Source: Pyropia yezoensis | Lineage: Eukaryota > Rhodophyta > Bangiophyceae > Bangiales > Bangiaceae | DNA: 64,000 nt | Direction of reading: 5' to 3' | Assembly (NCBI GenBank): GCA_009829735.1 | Contig: CM020619.1 | Coordinates: 15,257,816 to 15,321,815 of the forward strand | In this document: positions 21,276 to 33,415 of the stretch, piece after piece | Numbering within the stretch: position 1 is the first letter of the stretch | Layout of the letters: each line of letters begins with the position of its first letter | Notes under the pieces: generated by a model | What the model saw: the letters and a program-made list of their open reading frames with translations, nothing else | Database searches by the model: none | Told to the model about the DNA's origin: nothing | Program-made: the position numbers and the translations under genes

Positions 21276-21744
21276 TGTGGCAAGAACCACTAGCACGCAC
21301 GACACCCAAGTTGGGGCGGTGTACAAGGGCTGCCTCCCGTGTCGGGGGAACCGGAAGAAGTGCAAGTCGCAAACACTCTGTCCCTGTTGGGGGACAAACC
21401 CCCCACTGACAAACAAGAGGATGGTGTGTGGTCCAACAGTTTCTTGGTCGGGACGGTGACGCAGGGCCAAGCCCCGCTGTCCCTCCCCTTATCCCCCCAG
21501 GGTCCCCTCAGAATCTCGCCACTCAGAATCTCCCACCCCAGCACCTGCCCACCGGGCCACACGAAAATTCAAGACGATAAATGCAGAAAACCCTCAAATC
21601 CAAGTTGGATTTACTACTAAGCTAACTATCCCAAGCTTAGGGAATACGGACCTAAATGCAGGGGGAGGAACGGGTCAGGCTAGTGGCCTGCCGCCCCTTG
21701 TATGACACGTGTTGCCCCCGTACCTGGGGGTCAATACTGCCACA
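21276..21744 (-). repeat. LTR in minus orientation
   Basis: 469 bp. It abuts the internal target site read as ATACG (21271-21275). It shares a distinctive end variant (AAGAACCACTAGCACGCAC) with the LTR at 32019-32487, which hints at copying between the inverted arms of the block. Confidence 0.95.
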
Positions 21745-22083
21745 CTCCCCTCTCCTCGGTTCCGACCGACCCGGTCGGCCCTGTGAGGGGGTGCGTAAAC
21801 GCACGTCTCGGCGTTGGGGGCGCGACTTGCTGTCCCCCCATTGAATACGTAACGCGGATGTGGAGGCGGTCACGTTGACCGCCCCTCTCCCCAAGCTTGC
21901 CCACTCGGCAGCTTGCTCTCCCCGGCTCTCACTTCACCATCACTAACACATCCCCTTCACCGTCCCCTTGGCCGCCCCACGCTGGGGAGGCCACCCATCT
22001 ACCCACGATCCGAGCCCCCCTCAACTCGAGGCGGGTCTCGTGCCGCTGTAGCCAGGGCGTCTCTCCCCAACTTGGGGAGAGCC

Positions 22084-22959
22084 ATGGCGACCCCGGGGGT
22101 GGAGACTGACTCTCTCGACGAACGTATGGAGGACACCTCCTACGGTGCAGCGCCCGCCGGGACTTCCGGCGGGGGCTCCGCGGCTACTCCGGGGGATGGG
22201 ACTCCCGCGTCACCCGGCTTTGGGTTGACGGCGGGATCTCCCCCGGAGGCGGGACAAGTTGTCCCGCGTGAGGCCTTGGGGCGGTGGTTTTACCCCGCTT
22301 GGCCTCTATACGAGGAGGGGTTGACTGTTCTTCGCTGTGGCCGACTTGGCGCAGCGATGGGTCGGGTATGGGACCGCCTACGGGAGAAGTATCCCCGTAG
22401 GGTCGGGTTCCCTTCCGGCTTCAGGACGGACCAGTTTGCCTTCCTGGACGATGAGGAGGTCGAAGACGTACAGCGGGCCAAGGCCATGGTGGACCGCGGG
22501 GGAACTATCCTGGGTCCCGGCGACTTGCCGACCTTTACTTTGGACGCGGTGGCAACTCGCCCCCCGTACCTTCACGAGGCCGATCCGCGCACTCATCACT
22601 TTGATGTGCGGATGGAGAAGGACTTCCGGCGAGGTCCCTACTTGGTGACCTCGGCTCAACATGAGTTTCCGCAGCAGTCCGCTGCCAGTAAGGAGCAGCA
22701 CTACCCCAAGAAGCCCGAGTGGTGGCCTCAAGTTGAGGTCCCCTACGGGTTCCCGGCGTTGCTGCCACGGTTGCTTGACCACTTCGGCTCCGTCATGTTG
22801 ACGGCTGGCCCTGATCACCTGGTGTGGGCCATGTTGGCCACCCAGTGGCTCCTCGAGGTCATGTCGACCTGGGTGTCTTGTGTTCAGCGGCGGGGAACGC
22901 TCTGGCATCTCCCCCTTCGGCTTATCCAAGGTTTTTGGAATAGCTCACCCCTCAGCTAG
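22084..22959 (+). CDS. Antisense ORF1 copy (291 aa)
   Basis: Same protein as at 12698-13573, part of a minus-strand copy. It shares its amino-acid variants (PQQSAASKE, WAMLATQ) with the copy at 30804-31679 rather than with the leftmost copy. The conserved hairpin follows at 22946-22972. Confidence 0.65.
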   Translation: MATPGVETDSLDERMEDTSYGAAPAGTSGGGSAATPGDGTPASPGFGLTAGSPPEAGQVVPREALGRWFYPAWPLYEEGLTVLRCGRLGAAMGRVWDRLREKYPRRVGFPSGFRTDQFAFLDDEEVEDVQRAKAMVDRGGTILGPGDLPTFTLDAVATRPPYLHEADPRTHHFDVRMEKDFRRGPYLVTSAQHEFPQQSAASKEQHYPKKPEWWPQVEVPYGFPALLPRLLDHFGSVMLTAGPDHLVWAMLATQWLLEVMSTWVSCVQRRGTLWHLPLRLIQGFWNSSPLS

Positions 22960-23106
22960 TTGCTGAGGGGTGCTCATCAGGACAACTCACTCTACTTGAG
23001 GAGATGCTCCGCCTCCACAAGTTTATCGAGTGGGAGAGCATCGAGCACAAGTTGCGCCGCCGCACCCGCGGGCCCAAGGACGATGGCGCACTTTGCCAGT
23101 TCGTAT

Positions 23107-23575
23107 TGTGGCAGTATTGACCCCCAGGTACGGGGGCAACACGTGCCATGCAAGGGGCGGCAGGCCTCTAGCCTGATCCGTTCCTCCCCCTGCATTTAGG
23201 TCCGTATTCCCTAAGCTTGGGATAGTTAGCTTAGTAGTAAATCCAACTTGGATTTGAGGGTTTTCTGCATTTATCGTCTTGAATTTTCGTGTGGCCCGGT
23301 GGGCAGGTGCTGGGGTGGGAGATTCTGAGTGGCGAGATTCTGAGGGGACCCTGGGGGGATAAGGGGAGGGACAGCGGGGCTTGGCCCTGCGTCACCGTCC
23401 CGACCAAGAAACTGTTGGACCACACACCATCCTCTTGTTTGTCAGTGGGGGGTTTGCCCCACAACAGGGACAGAGTGTTTGCGACTTGCACTTCTTCCGG
23501 TTCCCCCGACACGAGAGGCAGCCCTTGTACACCGCCCCAACTTGGGTGTCGTGTGTGCAAGTGCTTTTTGCCACA
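23107..23575 (+). repeat. LTR, 5' side of the complete copy
   Basis: 469 bp, preceded by CGTAT. Very close to the LTR at 13721-14189. Confidence 0.95.
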
Positions 23576-23694
23576 TTTGGTGGAGCAGCAGGGGACAGAG
23601 TTAAACTTTACCTCCGTGTGCACCCGGGTGTAGGGGGCCCTGTGTCTCAGAGGAACGGTGGACTTGGACCGTGTCATACGGATCGTCAGCCAAC

Positions 23695-26600
23695 ATGGCT
23701 AGCTCGGACCCCCCGTCGTCCGGGGAGTACACGGGTGACGCACGTACTTCAGTGCCTTTGAATACTGGTGAGACACAGGTGGGTTTACCTGGGGTCGCAG
23801 AGGGACTACAGGTCCCTCAAGCCAGCAGGACTGGAAGTACGGGCGGGCAACAGGTCACCCCGACTCAGTCGGAAGTTCACTCGGGTGACACTTCTGATGT
23901 GCGTGGGCCGAAGTCTGGCCACCGTGTGGTATACTCAACGGGAACGTCCCAAGGGGTGAGGACTGTCCCCGCGGGTTCCACTCGGGTTGGAGCCAACTTT
24001 GGCATGGAGCCGTCGCCAACTAGGCTTTCGGAGGACGGCGGACCTCCGTTGGTCGGCGATGGGCTCGCGCCCATGCCCCCGGTTGAGACCCCTGAGGATC
24101 GTGGTTACCCCTCAGGTGGACTCCCGGAGGCGGACCGAGACTCAACTGGAGTCGACAATCCACTCCTCGCGGAAACTGTCCGTCGGGAGGCGACCAATGT
24201 GTTACGGCAGACTTTGCCGGACCTGGTGGTCACGATGACGAATACTATTCTGAATCAGATTGTGGCGATTTTGCCAGATGGCACTAATGTCCAGACCGGA
24301 TTAGGGCTTTCGAGCCCGCAGGCGCAGGGGGAATCCCTCCTCACGCCTATCTCGGGTCGCCCCGAACAGGGGGCGACACTTGTGACTCCCAACGAGGGAG
24401 CCACACCATTCTCGGTGGGGCGTACGCCCTTCATGGGGGAGTTTCCCCCGGAAACGCCGGCGGCTACACCAAGCGCGCCGCGCCAGACTATGGGCACTGA
24501 GGGTCAAATTACCCCAGTGCCACAGCGGCTGTTCCCTCAACGTGAGGTGCCGCCCAAGATCCAGGTAGCCAACCCGGTCTACCAGAGGATCTTTGACTGT
24601 GAGACCTACGCCCTCCACAACAAGTCGGTGGCGTACGGTCCTATTCCGGCCCGAGCCATGGGCCGTGCCAAGAAGAATGCACTTCACTCTTTTGGGCACA
24701 AAGCGGAGTGGGATGGGACCCCCCCCCTCCGTGTCTTTGAGTTTCTACGTCGTTTCACAAAAGCCTGTGACGACAATGCCATAAGTGAAGGCATGGCTTT
24801 CTATATGCTACTGGAGTTTACAAAGGGCGACCTGCGGACAGAACTTATGGCCGTCATGCCCAGTTCTTCAAGTGGAGCCGCTGGTGAGGTGACGTCCTAC
24901 TTGGAGCTCGTCAACTGGTTTTTGAGAGCCATGGTGGATGAAGCAGCGTTGGCTTCTCAAGTTGAGGAGTTTACCCAAGCTCACCTGGAAGAGGCTGAGG
25001 ACGAGTTGTCCTTTGCGGAGCGAGTCCGTAAGCTGAACAATCTTTGTGGGTTTCTTCATCCAAAAGCTGTGGTGAAGAGTCGGTTTGTGGAGGGACTCCA
25101 TTGGTCAGTCCGGATGGAGACCCGGGAGCACAACACTGCCCGGGCGACCCTGGCCGAGTTGGCTAGGTTCGCCTACCGCAGAGGCGAGGCCTACCGCAAG
25201 TTGCGGGAGGAACAACGCCAGGAGCGTCAAGCCGAGTTGGCCAAGGAACGGGAGGAGGCGCGCTAGGCCAGAGAGTTGAGAGAGGCACGCCGAATCCGCA
25301 AGGAGAGGGTGGTAGCTGCCGTGGAAACTTCCCAGGGTATCTCTTCGTCTTCCTCAGTTGGGAAGACCCCTCCGGGAACTGATATTCGGTGTTGGAACTG
25401 CAACTCCGATGGACACTGGGCATATGATTGTCCCAAGTTGAGTAAACGCATCCAACAACTTGTTAAGAATGCGAGTAAGAAGTCGGCTACGAACGAAGTA
25501 CGTTCACGCCGCGAGGGTGGGTCTCGACCGGTCGTCGCGGTCGCCACACCCTCGGCGGAGGAGGCGGACACGTCGTCCTCGGGTTCGTCGTCTTCCCCTC
25601 CGCCCTCAGATTCGGACGCCAAGTCGGCGGGAAACGAATGGCCGTTGGAGCTGGCCGTCCGAAGCTCACAACGGCAGCCTCGGCCAAGTGGGTCAAGAGG
25701 ACGAACCAACCCTGCCGGATACTACGGCGACCTAAGGGGGTCCGCCCACCTCGGGTAGGACTCCCCAAGAACGTAAACCCACGTCGGGTCATCGCGGTGC
25801 TGACGGGTGAGAACTTCCAGGTGGCGGAACAGGTAAAACTAGCCCCCGGCCGTGCCTGTTGTGCCCGTATCGTGCTTGATACCGGGTCAGGAGCCTCCTT
25901 GATACGTAAGTGGCTATTACCAAAGGAGATGAAGCTCCAACGCTGGAGGTCTAAAGCTGACCATCTGATCGATATCAATGGTGGGGTACTTCCCATCGTT
26001 GGTGCCGTGACCCTACCAACTAGGTTGGGGACCCATGAGGTCGACGTGACCTATGGAGTAGTTGAGAATATATCGGTACCCCTGCTTCTGGGTACCCCTT
26101 ATGTTGTTACACAAGTGCCTTTGATTTGTGGCCCTGAGTATTGGGTCAAGTTGATGAATGGGGAGACCATCCCCATCCTTGGTAAGGGAAAGTCTGTGGC
26201 TCCTGTGACAGTCTCACAGTCGAAGCCTGTTTGCTCTGTGAGAGAAGGGTTTACTGCTACCCTGCGTTTAGCCCGTAAAGTCACGTTGCCCCCCAACTCG
26301 GTGGCGCACGTTGACGTTGTAACTGATTATACGGGGAACGGGTTGGTGCACCCTCACCCCCGTCTTGCTCGCAAGCACCAAGTGCATGTTGCCCTTGGCA
26401 CGATGGACTCCAAAGCCGGGGTCCCGTGGAGGATCCAGGTTATGAACCTGAGCTCGTAGCCCAAGTACTTCAAGTCGGGAGCCAAGTTCGGCTATATCGA
26501 CCAACATGAGGGACCGGTAGTAGCGGTCACCCTCAATGCGGGCGCGAGTAGCGACCCGAAGTCCGGAAAGGAGAAGCACCAAGCCAAGTCGGCCGCCTCT

Positions 26601-29600
26601 CCTCGGCCCCGTGTGAACATGGAGAGTGTTCCACCCCGGTTGAGGGTTCAAGTTGAACGCCTCTTGGACCAATATCACAAGTTGTGGGATTGCCAATTGG
26701 GACTCATGAGAGCCACTCAACACCGGATCGAGTTGAAGCCCGGTGCACCCCCTATACGCGAACAACCGTATAGGGGAGGACCCCGTTCAAGGGCCCTCGT
26801 CAAGGAGCAAGTCGCTCGCATGGAGGCCCTCGATGTGATCGAGGCCAGCAACGCCGAGTGGGCGAGTCCGGTGGTTATCGTCCCCAAAGTTGATGGGACC
26901 CCCCGGTTCTGTATCGACTACCGTAAGCTCAACGAGAGCACGGTGAAGGACAGTTATCCCCTACCTAGGATGGACGACTGTTTGGACTCTCTGGGGGAGG
27001 CGAACGTGTTCTCTACCCTGGCCTGTAACGCGGGGTACTGGCAAATTCCCATTGCCCCGGAAGACAGGCATAAAACTAGCTTTACCTGTCACTGTGGTAT
27101 CTACCAGTGCATGCATCTACCGTTTGGCCTGTGTAACGCGCCGGCAACTTTCCAGCGCGCTATGGACATGATTCTGGCCGGAGTACGGTGGCAGATCTGT
27201 CTCGTGTACCTAGACGATATCATTGTGTTCTCCCGAAGTCCGGAGGAACACATTGGCCATCTTGGCCAGGTGTTCAAGCTGGTTATTGACGCCGGTGTGT
27301 CACTGAAGGCGAGTAAGTGCCACCTCTTCACTCAAGAGGTGGAATACTTGGGACATGTTGTCCGTCCGGGGCGTCTCAGTGTCAACGAGAAGAACTTGAG
27401 GGCCATCCGTAAGGCTCAGTACCCCCGGACCCAGACCCAGATGAGGAGCTTCCTCGGGATGTGTAACGTGTACCGACGTTTCACCCAGGGCTCCGCCAAG
27501 GTGGCGAAACCGTTGAACGAGTTAGTAAGCTCAACGCTACCGAAGAACCTGCCTCCCCCAAGTCGGGTGGAGCAGGAATCCTTTGAGACTCTTCGGGACC
27601 TTCTGCTGAAGCCCCCTATCTTGGCTATTCCCAGGTTGGGAGGCCACTACATCCTGGATGTGGACGCTAGCTACGACCAACTTGGTTGTGTGTTGCTTCA
27701 GCAGCAGCCGGACAAGGAGTACTTGCCGGTGGGATACTTCAGCAAGGGGCTGAACTCGGCTGAGAAGAACTACGGAGTCACCGAGTTGGAAGGACTCGCA
27801 GTGGTGTGGGCGGTGAAGTCACTTCGTCACTACCTAGAGGGTGAGAAGTTCCTCATCCGCTGTGACCACCGCGCGTTGCAGTTCATCTTCAAGACGGATT
27901 GTACGAACACTCGTCTCAACCGGTGGAGGGTGCGACTGGCACCCTTCAACTTTGATATTGAGTACCGACCTGGCAGGCAACATGCCCTTGCCGACGGCCT
28001 TTCTTGGATACCTACCAAGGGGCTGGGCACTAACTCCGTCGAAGAAGACATCCCCATCGTGGGGGTAGTCACGCGCTCGGGTCAGGCGTTGGACCCCGAG
28101 GCGCCAGGGAACAAGAAGTACTTGCCCCTGTCCCTGGACCAGGTGGTGAAGGCCCAGGCCGAGGACCCCTTCTGCAAGTCGCAGAGGGATACACTGGATA
28201 CAGTGGCGGAGACGCGGTTCTTTCTGGGAGACGATGGCCTCCTCATGAGGAGGGGGGTATTCCAGGGGACCGAACCACTTGTCGTCCCCGCATCCCTCAA
28301 GGACAGTATTCTCGAGAGGGAGCATAACGCTCCCACAGGTGGACACCTGGGGTCTAGTATACTGTACCGGACCCTGAGGACTAGGTTCTACTGGCCGTCC
28401 ATGGTGGTGGACATCTACAGTTGGGTGGCTGCCTGCACAAGTTGTGCACAGAACCGTCTGATGGAACGGCGGCCTACTACGGCTATGCTATTGTTCCCGG
28501 CCAAGGAGCCCTTTGCCGCGTTGGCGATGGACATCCTTGGGCCACTGCCAGTGACCGAGGGGGGCAACCAGTACCTCCTGGTTATCTGTGACCGCTTCAC
28601 AAAACTTACGCGAGCGATCCCACTGGCAGAAATCACGGCCATGTCGGTCGTGTCAGCCTTCCTAGATCACTGGGTTGCCGCGTATGGCATTCCGGATAGT
28701 ACACTATCGGACAATGGACCGCAATTTGCGTCTGTACTGTTTCAGGGAGTGCTGGATATGTTGGGGGTGCGGGCAAACTATGCCACCCCCTACCACCCAC
28801 AAACTAATGGGCAGGTGGAGCGCTTCAACAAAACTATTGTTCGGCAGCTGCGCCACTATGTGAGTGAGCACGTGAAAACGTGGGACCAATACATTTCTAT
28901 TCTTACTACTGCCTACAATTCGCAGGTCCACACATCTACCGGGGAAGTACCCCTCGCTTTTGTGACCCCCCGTCGCGTGCGGTCTATTGCCGTGCGGCGG
29001 CCCCTCCCAACCAGGGAGGATGGTGGCAGTACGCCTAATCCTACTGAGAGTAAGGCGGAGTTCGCTGCTAGGCTTGAAAGACTCATCCCTAAAGTCAGGG
29101 CTGAGATGGACAAAGCGCAAAAGCGCTACAAGCGTACTTTTGACAAAAAGGTGCGCAATGCTAAGCATGTCCCCGAGCAGGGTGACTGGGTATTGGTCCA
29201 GTCACACACCCCAACTGGGGGTAAGTTGGTATTCCAGACGAAGGGGCCATACCAGGTCCTTCGTACGGATGGGCGGCGCTTTACCATCGAAAGTGACGAT
29301 GGGGTCCGCACAGTGAACGGACAGGACGTGGTCAAAGTTGCACCACCGCCTGCAGGCGACCCAGATTGGGCGCGGGCGCTGGAAGCGTGGCGCCTGCCCT
29401 CGCTGCCTGCGGCCATACATGGCCCGCAGGAGTACGTGTTCGATAAGTTCATCGACCACGGATGGGATGAGGATACTAACCGCCTCATGTTGAGGGTGCG
29501 TTGGTTCGGCTACAAAGCCAAGGATGATACGTGGGAATATGTGAAGGACCTTCCCGCTGAGAAGGTCCGGGCGTACTGTGCCCGGAATGAGATAGACCCT

Positions 29601-29750
29601 AACAGCCCCCCCGTCAACGTGAGGGAAGGCCGAGCAACAGTGCCAAGAGAGTGCTTCAAGTCGAAGTGGTACGCAGAGTGGCTTTTAACTACAGCCCTAA
29701 CCCTCACACTCTCACAACAAAGGCAGCTGCCAACTAGGCATGCATGCTAG
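23695..29750 (+). pseudogene. gag-pol region of the complete copy (fossil, about two breaks)
   Basis: Same gag, protease, RT, RNase H, integrase and chromodomain order as at 14309-20364, nearly identical in sequence. It carries about two breaks and is treated as a fossil. Confidence 0.85.
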
Positions 29751-30759
29751 ACTCTCCAACCCCACGGCCCTCGCCCTCATGTGGAGGCGAGCGGCGAGAC
29801 CCCCGGCGATAACGCTCCCCACCAGTCGGGGGGGCCGGCGGCTCCAAGTCGGACCTGTCGCGCCCCTCACGGTCGCGCAAGTGGCGACGACCGCGGCTGC
29901 TCTTCTGCTTGGTCTTGCGCGCAAGTTGGCGACGCAGACGCCGGACCGACTCCGACTCTGACGGAGTAGAGGACTCCGAGACGGAGTAAGACAACTCGTC
30001 TTCCGATACGGAGGGAGAGCGCCGCGAGCGTCGGCGACGACGGCGAGGAGGCGAGTATGCCCGGCTCGCCCGACGTTTGCCACGCCCAAGTGGGGCTGGC
30101 TGGGGCACAATAGCCCCGATGCGAGTCAACTCGGCCGTCATAAACTCCGCCACCGACTCGCAACTCGCGGTCGCCACCGCAGTACGAACGCGCTCCTCAA
30201 GTTGAGAAGTCTCGGAGGCCTGGAGGGTTGCGGTCGACGCGGCCAACCAGGAAATGGTGCGCACCAACGTGGTGATCATCATCTCTGAGGTCAGAGGCGT
30301 GGCCGGTAACACCAACTTTGGGTATACCGTCAGAAGAGTGGCCCCCAAGTTGGGGGACACCGGGGTGGACGACTCAACAGCCACGCTTATCGGGATGTCC
30401 CCGTGCGGCTGGTAGGGGACAGGAGGAAGCGGAGGGGCACGCCGAGGTGGCGGGACCCGGGTGTAACTGCGACCCCTACTCGGGGCCCCCGCAGTGGGTT
30501 GAGTCATATGGTCATCACGTGAGGGCACGGCCATAACTATGGCCTTGTCCGGGGGCGGCGCAGTGTGGCGGTCCCCCCCCGGGGCATACGGGTAGTCCCA
30601 GATGCCCAACCCCTCTCGTAGGACCACACGACCGTCGTGAAGTTCACGAGCGACCCATACGAACTGGCGAAGTGCGCCATCGTCTTTGGGCCCGCGGGTG
30701 CGGCGGCGCAACTTGTGCTCGATGCTCTCCCACTCGATAAACTTGTGGAGGCGGAGCAT
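29734..30759 (-). CDS. Antisense ORF2, uninterrupted (341 aa, SR-rich)
   Basis: The ATG at 30759 begins MLRLHKFIEWESIEHKLRRR. The protein has a helical N-terminal third, a Pro-rich linker, a helical segment (TSEMMITTLVRTISWLAAST; LEERVRTAVATASCESVAEF) and a basic SR-rich C-terminal third (RRRRRRSRRSPSV, RRLRRQLARKTKQKSSRGRR). It is encoded opposite to gag-pol and converges with pol. The target site CGTAT lies in codons near residue 35. Inference: an RNA-binding or nuclear accessory protein. No family recognised. Confidence 0.7.
   Translation of the reverse strand: MLRLHKFIEWESIEHKLRRRTRGPKDDGALRQFVWVARELHDGRVVLREGLGIWDYPYAPGGDRHTAPPPDKAIVMAVPSRDDHMTQPTAGAPSRGRSYTRVPPPRRAPPLPPVPYQPHGDIPISVAVESSTPVSPNLGATLLTVYPKLVLPATPLTSEMMITTLVRTISWLAASTATLQASETSQLEERVRTAVATASCESVAEFMTAELTRIGAIVPQPAPLGRGKRRASRAYSPPRRRRRRSRRSPSVSEDELSYSVSESSTPSESESVRRLRRQLARKTKQKSSRGRRHLRDREGRDRSDLEPPAPPTGGERYRRGSRRSPPHEGEGRGVGESSMHA
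30657..30661. other. Empty target site CGTAT inside antisense ORF2
   Basis: The only uninterrupted copy of the site here. In the other copies it is split by an LTR and duplicated (13716-13720, 21271-21275, 23102-23106, 32488-32492). Confidence 0.9.
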
Positions 30760-30803
30760 CTCCTCAAGTAGAGTGAGTTGTCCTGATGAGCACCCCTCAG
30801 CAA

Positions 30804-31679
30804 CTAGCTGAGGGGTGAGCTATTCCAAAAACCTTGGATAAGCCGAAGGGGGAGATGCCAGAGCGTTCCCCGCCGCTGAACACAAGACACCCAGGTCGAC
30901 ATGACCTCGAGGAGCCACTGGGTGGCCAACATGGCCCACACCAGGTGATCAGGGCCAGCCGTCAACATGACGGAGCCGAAGTGGTCAAGCAACCGTGGCA
31001 GCAACGCCGGGAACCCGTAGGGGACCTCAACTTGAGGCCACCACTCGGGCTTCTTGGGGTAGTGCTGCTCCTTACTGGCAGCGGACTGCTGCGGAAACTC
31101 ATGTTGAGCCGAGGTCACCAAGTAGGGACCTCGCCGGAAGTCCTTCTCCATCCGCACATCAAAGTGATGAGTGCGCGGATCGGCCTCGTGAAGGTACGGG
31201 GGGCGAGTTGCCACCGCGTCCAAAGTAAAGGTCGGCAAGTCGCCGGGACCCAGGATAGTTCCCCCGCGGTCCACCATGGCCTTGGCCCGCTGTACGTCTT
31301 CGACCTCCTCATCGTCCAGGAAGGCAAACTGGTCCGTCCTGAAGCCGGAAGGGAACCCGACCCTACGGGGATACTTCTCCCGTAGGCGGTCCCATACCCG
31401 ACCCATCGCTGCGCCAAGTCGGCCACAGCGAAGAACAGTCAACCCCTCCTCGTATAGAGGCCAAGCGGGGTAAAACCACCGCCCCAAGGCCTCACGCGGG
31501 ACAACTTGTCCCGCCTCCGGGGGAGATCCCGCCGTCAACCCAAAGCCGGGTGACGCGGGAGTCCCATCCCCCGGAGTAGCCGCGGAGCCCCCGCCGGAAG
31601 TCCCGGCGGGCGCTGCACCGTAGGAGGTGTCCTCCATACGTTCGTCGAGAGAGTCAGTCTCCACCCCCGGGGTCGCCAT
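30804..31679 (-). CDS. Antisense ORF1 in the complete copy (291 aa)
   Basis: Same product as at 12698-13573. It reads away from the 3' LTR (32019), whose sequence or the 340-bp leader between may supply an antisense promoter (inference). The conserved hairpin (30791-30817) separates it from antisense ORF2. Confidence 0.65.
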   Translation of the reverse strand: MATPGVETDSLDERMEDTSYGAAPAGTSGGGSAATPGDGTPASPGFGLTAGSPPEAGQVVPREALGRWFYPAWPLYEEGLTVLRCGRLGAAMGRVWDRLREKYPRRVGFPSGFRTDQFAFLDDEEVEDVQRAKAMVDRGGTILGPGDLPTFTLDAVATRPPYLHEADPRTHHFDVRMEKDFRRGPYLVTSAQHEFPQQSAASKEQHYPKKPEWWPQVEVPYGFPALLPRLLDHFGSVMLTAGPDHLVWAMLATQWLLEVMSTWVSCVQRRGTLWHLPLRLIQGFWNSSPLS

Positions 31680-32018
31680 GGCTCTCCCCAAGTTGGGGAG
31701 AGACGCCCTGGCTACAGCGGCACGAGACCCGCCTCGAGTTGAGGGGGGCTCGGATCGTGGGTAGATGGGTGGCCTCCCCAGCGTGGGGCGGCCAAGGGGA
31801 CGGTGAAGGGGATGTGTTGGTGATGGTGAAGTGAGAGCCGGGGAGAGCAAGCTGCCGAGTGGGCAAGCTTGGGGAGAGGGGCGGTCAACGTGACCGCCTC
31901 CACATCCGCGTTACGTATTCAATGGGGGGACAGCAAGTCGCGCCCCCAACGCCGAGACGTGCGTTTACGCACCCCCTCACAGGGCCGACCGGGTCGGTCG
32001 GAACCGAGGAGAGGGGAG

Positions 32019-32487
32019 TGTGGCAGTATTGACCCCCAGGTACGGGGGCAACACGTGTCATACAAGGGGCGGCAGGCCACTAGCCTGACCCGTTCCTCCC
32101 CCTGCATTTAGGTCCGTATTCCCTAAGTTTGGGATAGTTAGCTTAGTAGTAAATCCAACTTGGATTTGAGGGTTTTCTGCATTTATCGTCTTGAATTTTC
32201 GTGTGGCCCGGTGGGCAGGTGCTGGGGTGGGAGATTCTGAGTGGCGAGATTCTGAGGGGACCCTGGGGGGATAAGGGGAGGGACAGCGGGGCTTGGCCCT
32301 GCGTCACCGTCCCGACCAAGAAACTGTTGGACCACACACCATCCTCTTGTTTGTCAGTGGGGGGTTTGCCCCACAACAGGGACAGAGTGTTTGCGACTTG
32401 CACTTCTTCCGGTTCCCCCGACACGAGAGGCAGCCCTTGTACACCGCCCCAACTTGGGTGTCGTGCGTGCTAGTGGTTCTTGCCACA
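32019..32487 (+). repeat. LTR, 3' side of the complete copy
   Basis: 469 bp, followed by CGTAT at 32488-32492. Confidence 0.95.
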
Positions 32488-32492
32488 CGTAT

Positions 32493-33415
32493 GGGTCGCT
32501 TGTGAACTTCACGACGGCCGTGTGGTGCTACGAGAGGGGCTGGGCATCGGGGACTACCCGTATGCCCCGGGGGGGGACCGCCACACTGCGCCGCCCCCGG
32601 ACAAGGCCATAGTTATGGCCGTGCCCTCACGTGATGACCATATGACTCAACCCACTGCGGGGGCCCCGAGTAGGGGTCGCAGTTACACCCGGGTCCCGCC
32701 ACCTCGGCGTGCCCCTCCGCTTCCTCCTGTCCCCTACCAGCCGCACGGGGACATCCCGATAAGCGTGGCTGTTGAGTCGTCCACCCCGGTGTCCCCCAAC
32801 TTGGGGGCCACTCTTCTGACGGTATACCCAAAGTTGGTGTTACCGGCCACGCCTCTGACCTCAGAGATGATGATCACCACGTTGGTGCGCACCATTTCCT
32901 GGTTGGCCGCGTCGACCGCAACCCTCCAGGCCTCCGAGACTTCTCAACTTGAGGAGCGCGTTCGTACTGCGGTGGCGACCGCGAGTTGCGAGTCGGTGGC
33001 GGAGTTTATGACGGCCGAGTTGACTCGCATCGGGGCTATTGTGCCCCAGCCAGCCCCACTTGGGCGTGGCAAACGTCGGGCGAGCCGGGCATACTCGCCT
33101 CCTCGCCGTCGTCGCCGACGCTCGCGGCGCTCTCCCTCCGTATCGGAAGACGAGTTGTCTTACTCCGTCTCGGAGTCCTCTACTCCGTCAGAGTCGGAGT
33201 CGGTCCGGCGTCTGCGTCGCCAACTTGCGCGCAAGACCAAGCAGAAGAGCAGCCGCGGTCGTCGCCACTTGCGCGACCGTGAGGGGCGCGACAGGTCCGA
33301 CTTGGAGCCGCCGGCCCCCCCGACTGGTGGGGAGCGTTATCGCCGGGGGTCTCGCCGCTCGCCTCCACATGAGGGCGAGGGCCGTGGGGTTGGAGAGTCT
33401 AGCATGCATGCCTAG
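32493..33415 (+). CDS. Antisense ORF2 of the outer element, interrupted by the nested copy
   Basis: SR-rich ORF2 as at 29734-30759. The nested element splits it at the CGTAT site. It converges with pol on the other strand and overlaps its last 17 bases. Confidence 0.65.

Larger units (their letters stand above)
23107..32487 (+). mobile_element. Complete chromovirus copy with both LTRs (9,381 bp), innermost insertion
   Basis: 5' LTR 23107-23575, gag-pol 23695-29750, antisense ORF2 29734-30759, antisense ORF1 30804-31679, 3' LTR 32019-32487. It is flanked by CGTAT at 23102-23106 and 32488-32492, so it is a clean insertion. The two LTRs share a private variant (CACGAGAGG), which supports their being a pair, yet differ at roughly nine positions by eye. 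The gag-pol part has about two breaks. The antisense ORFs look whole. It keeps the uninterrupted internal target site at 30657-30661, showing that the CGTAT duplications elsewhere come from insertion. Confidence 0.92.
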
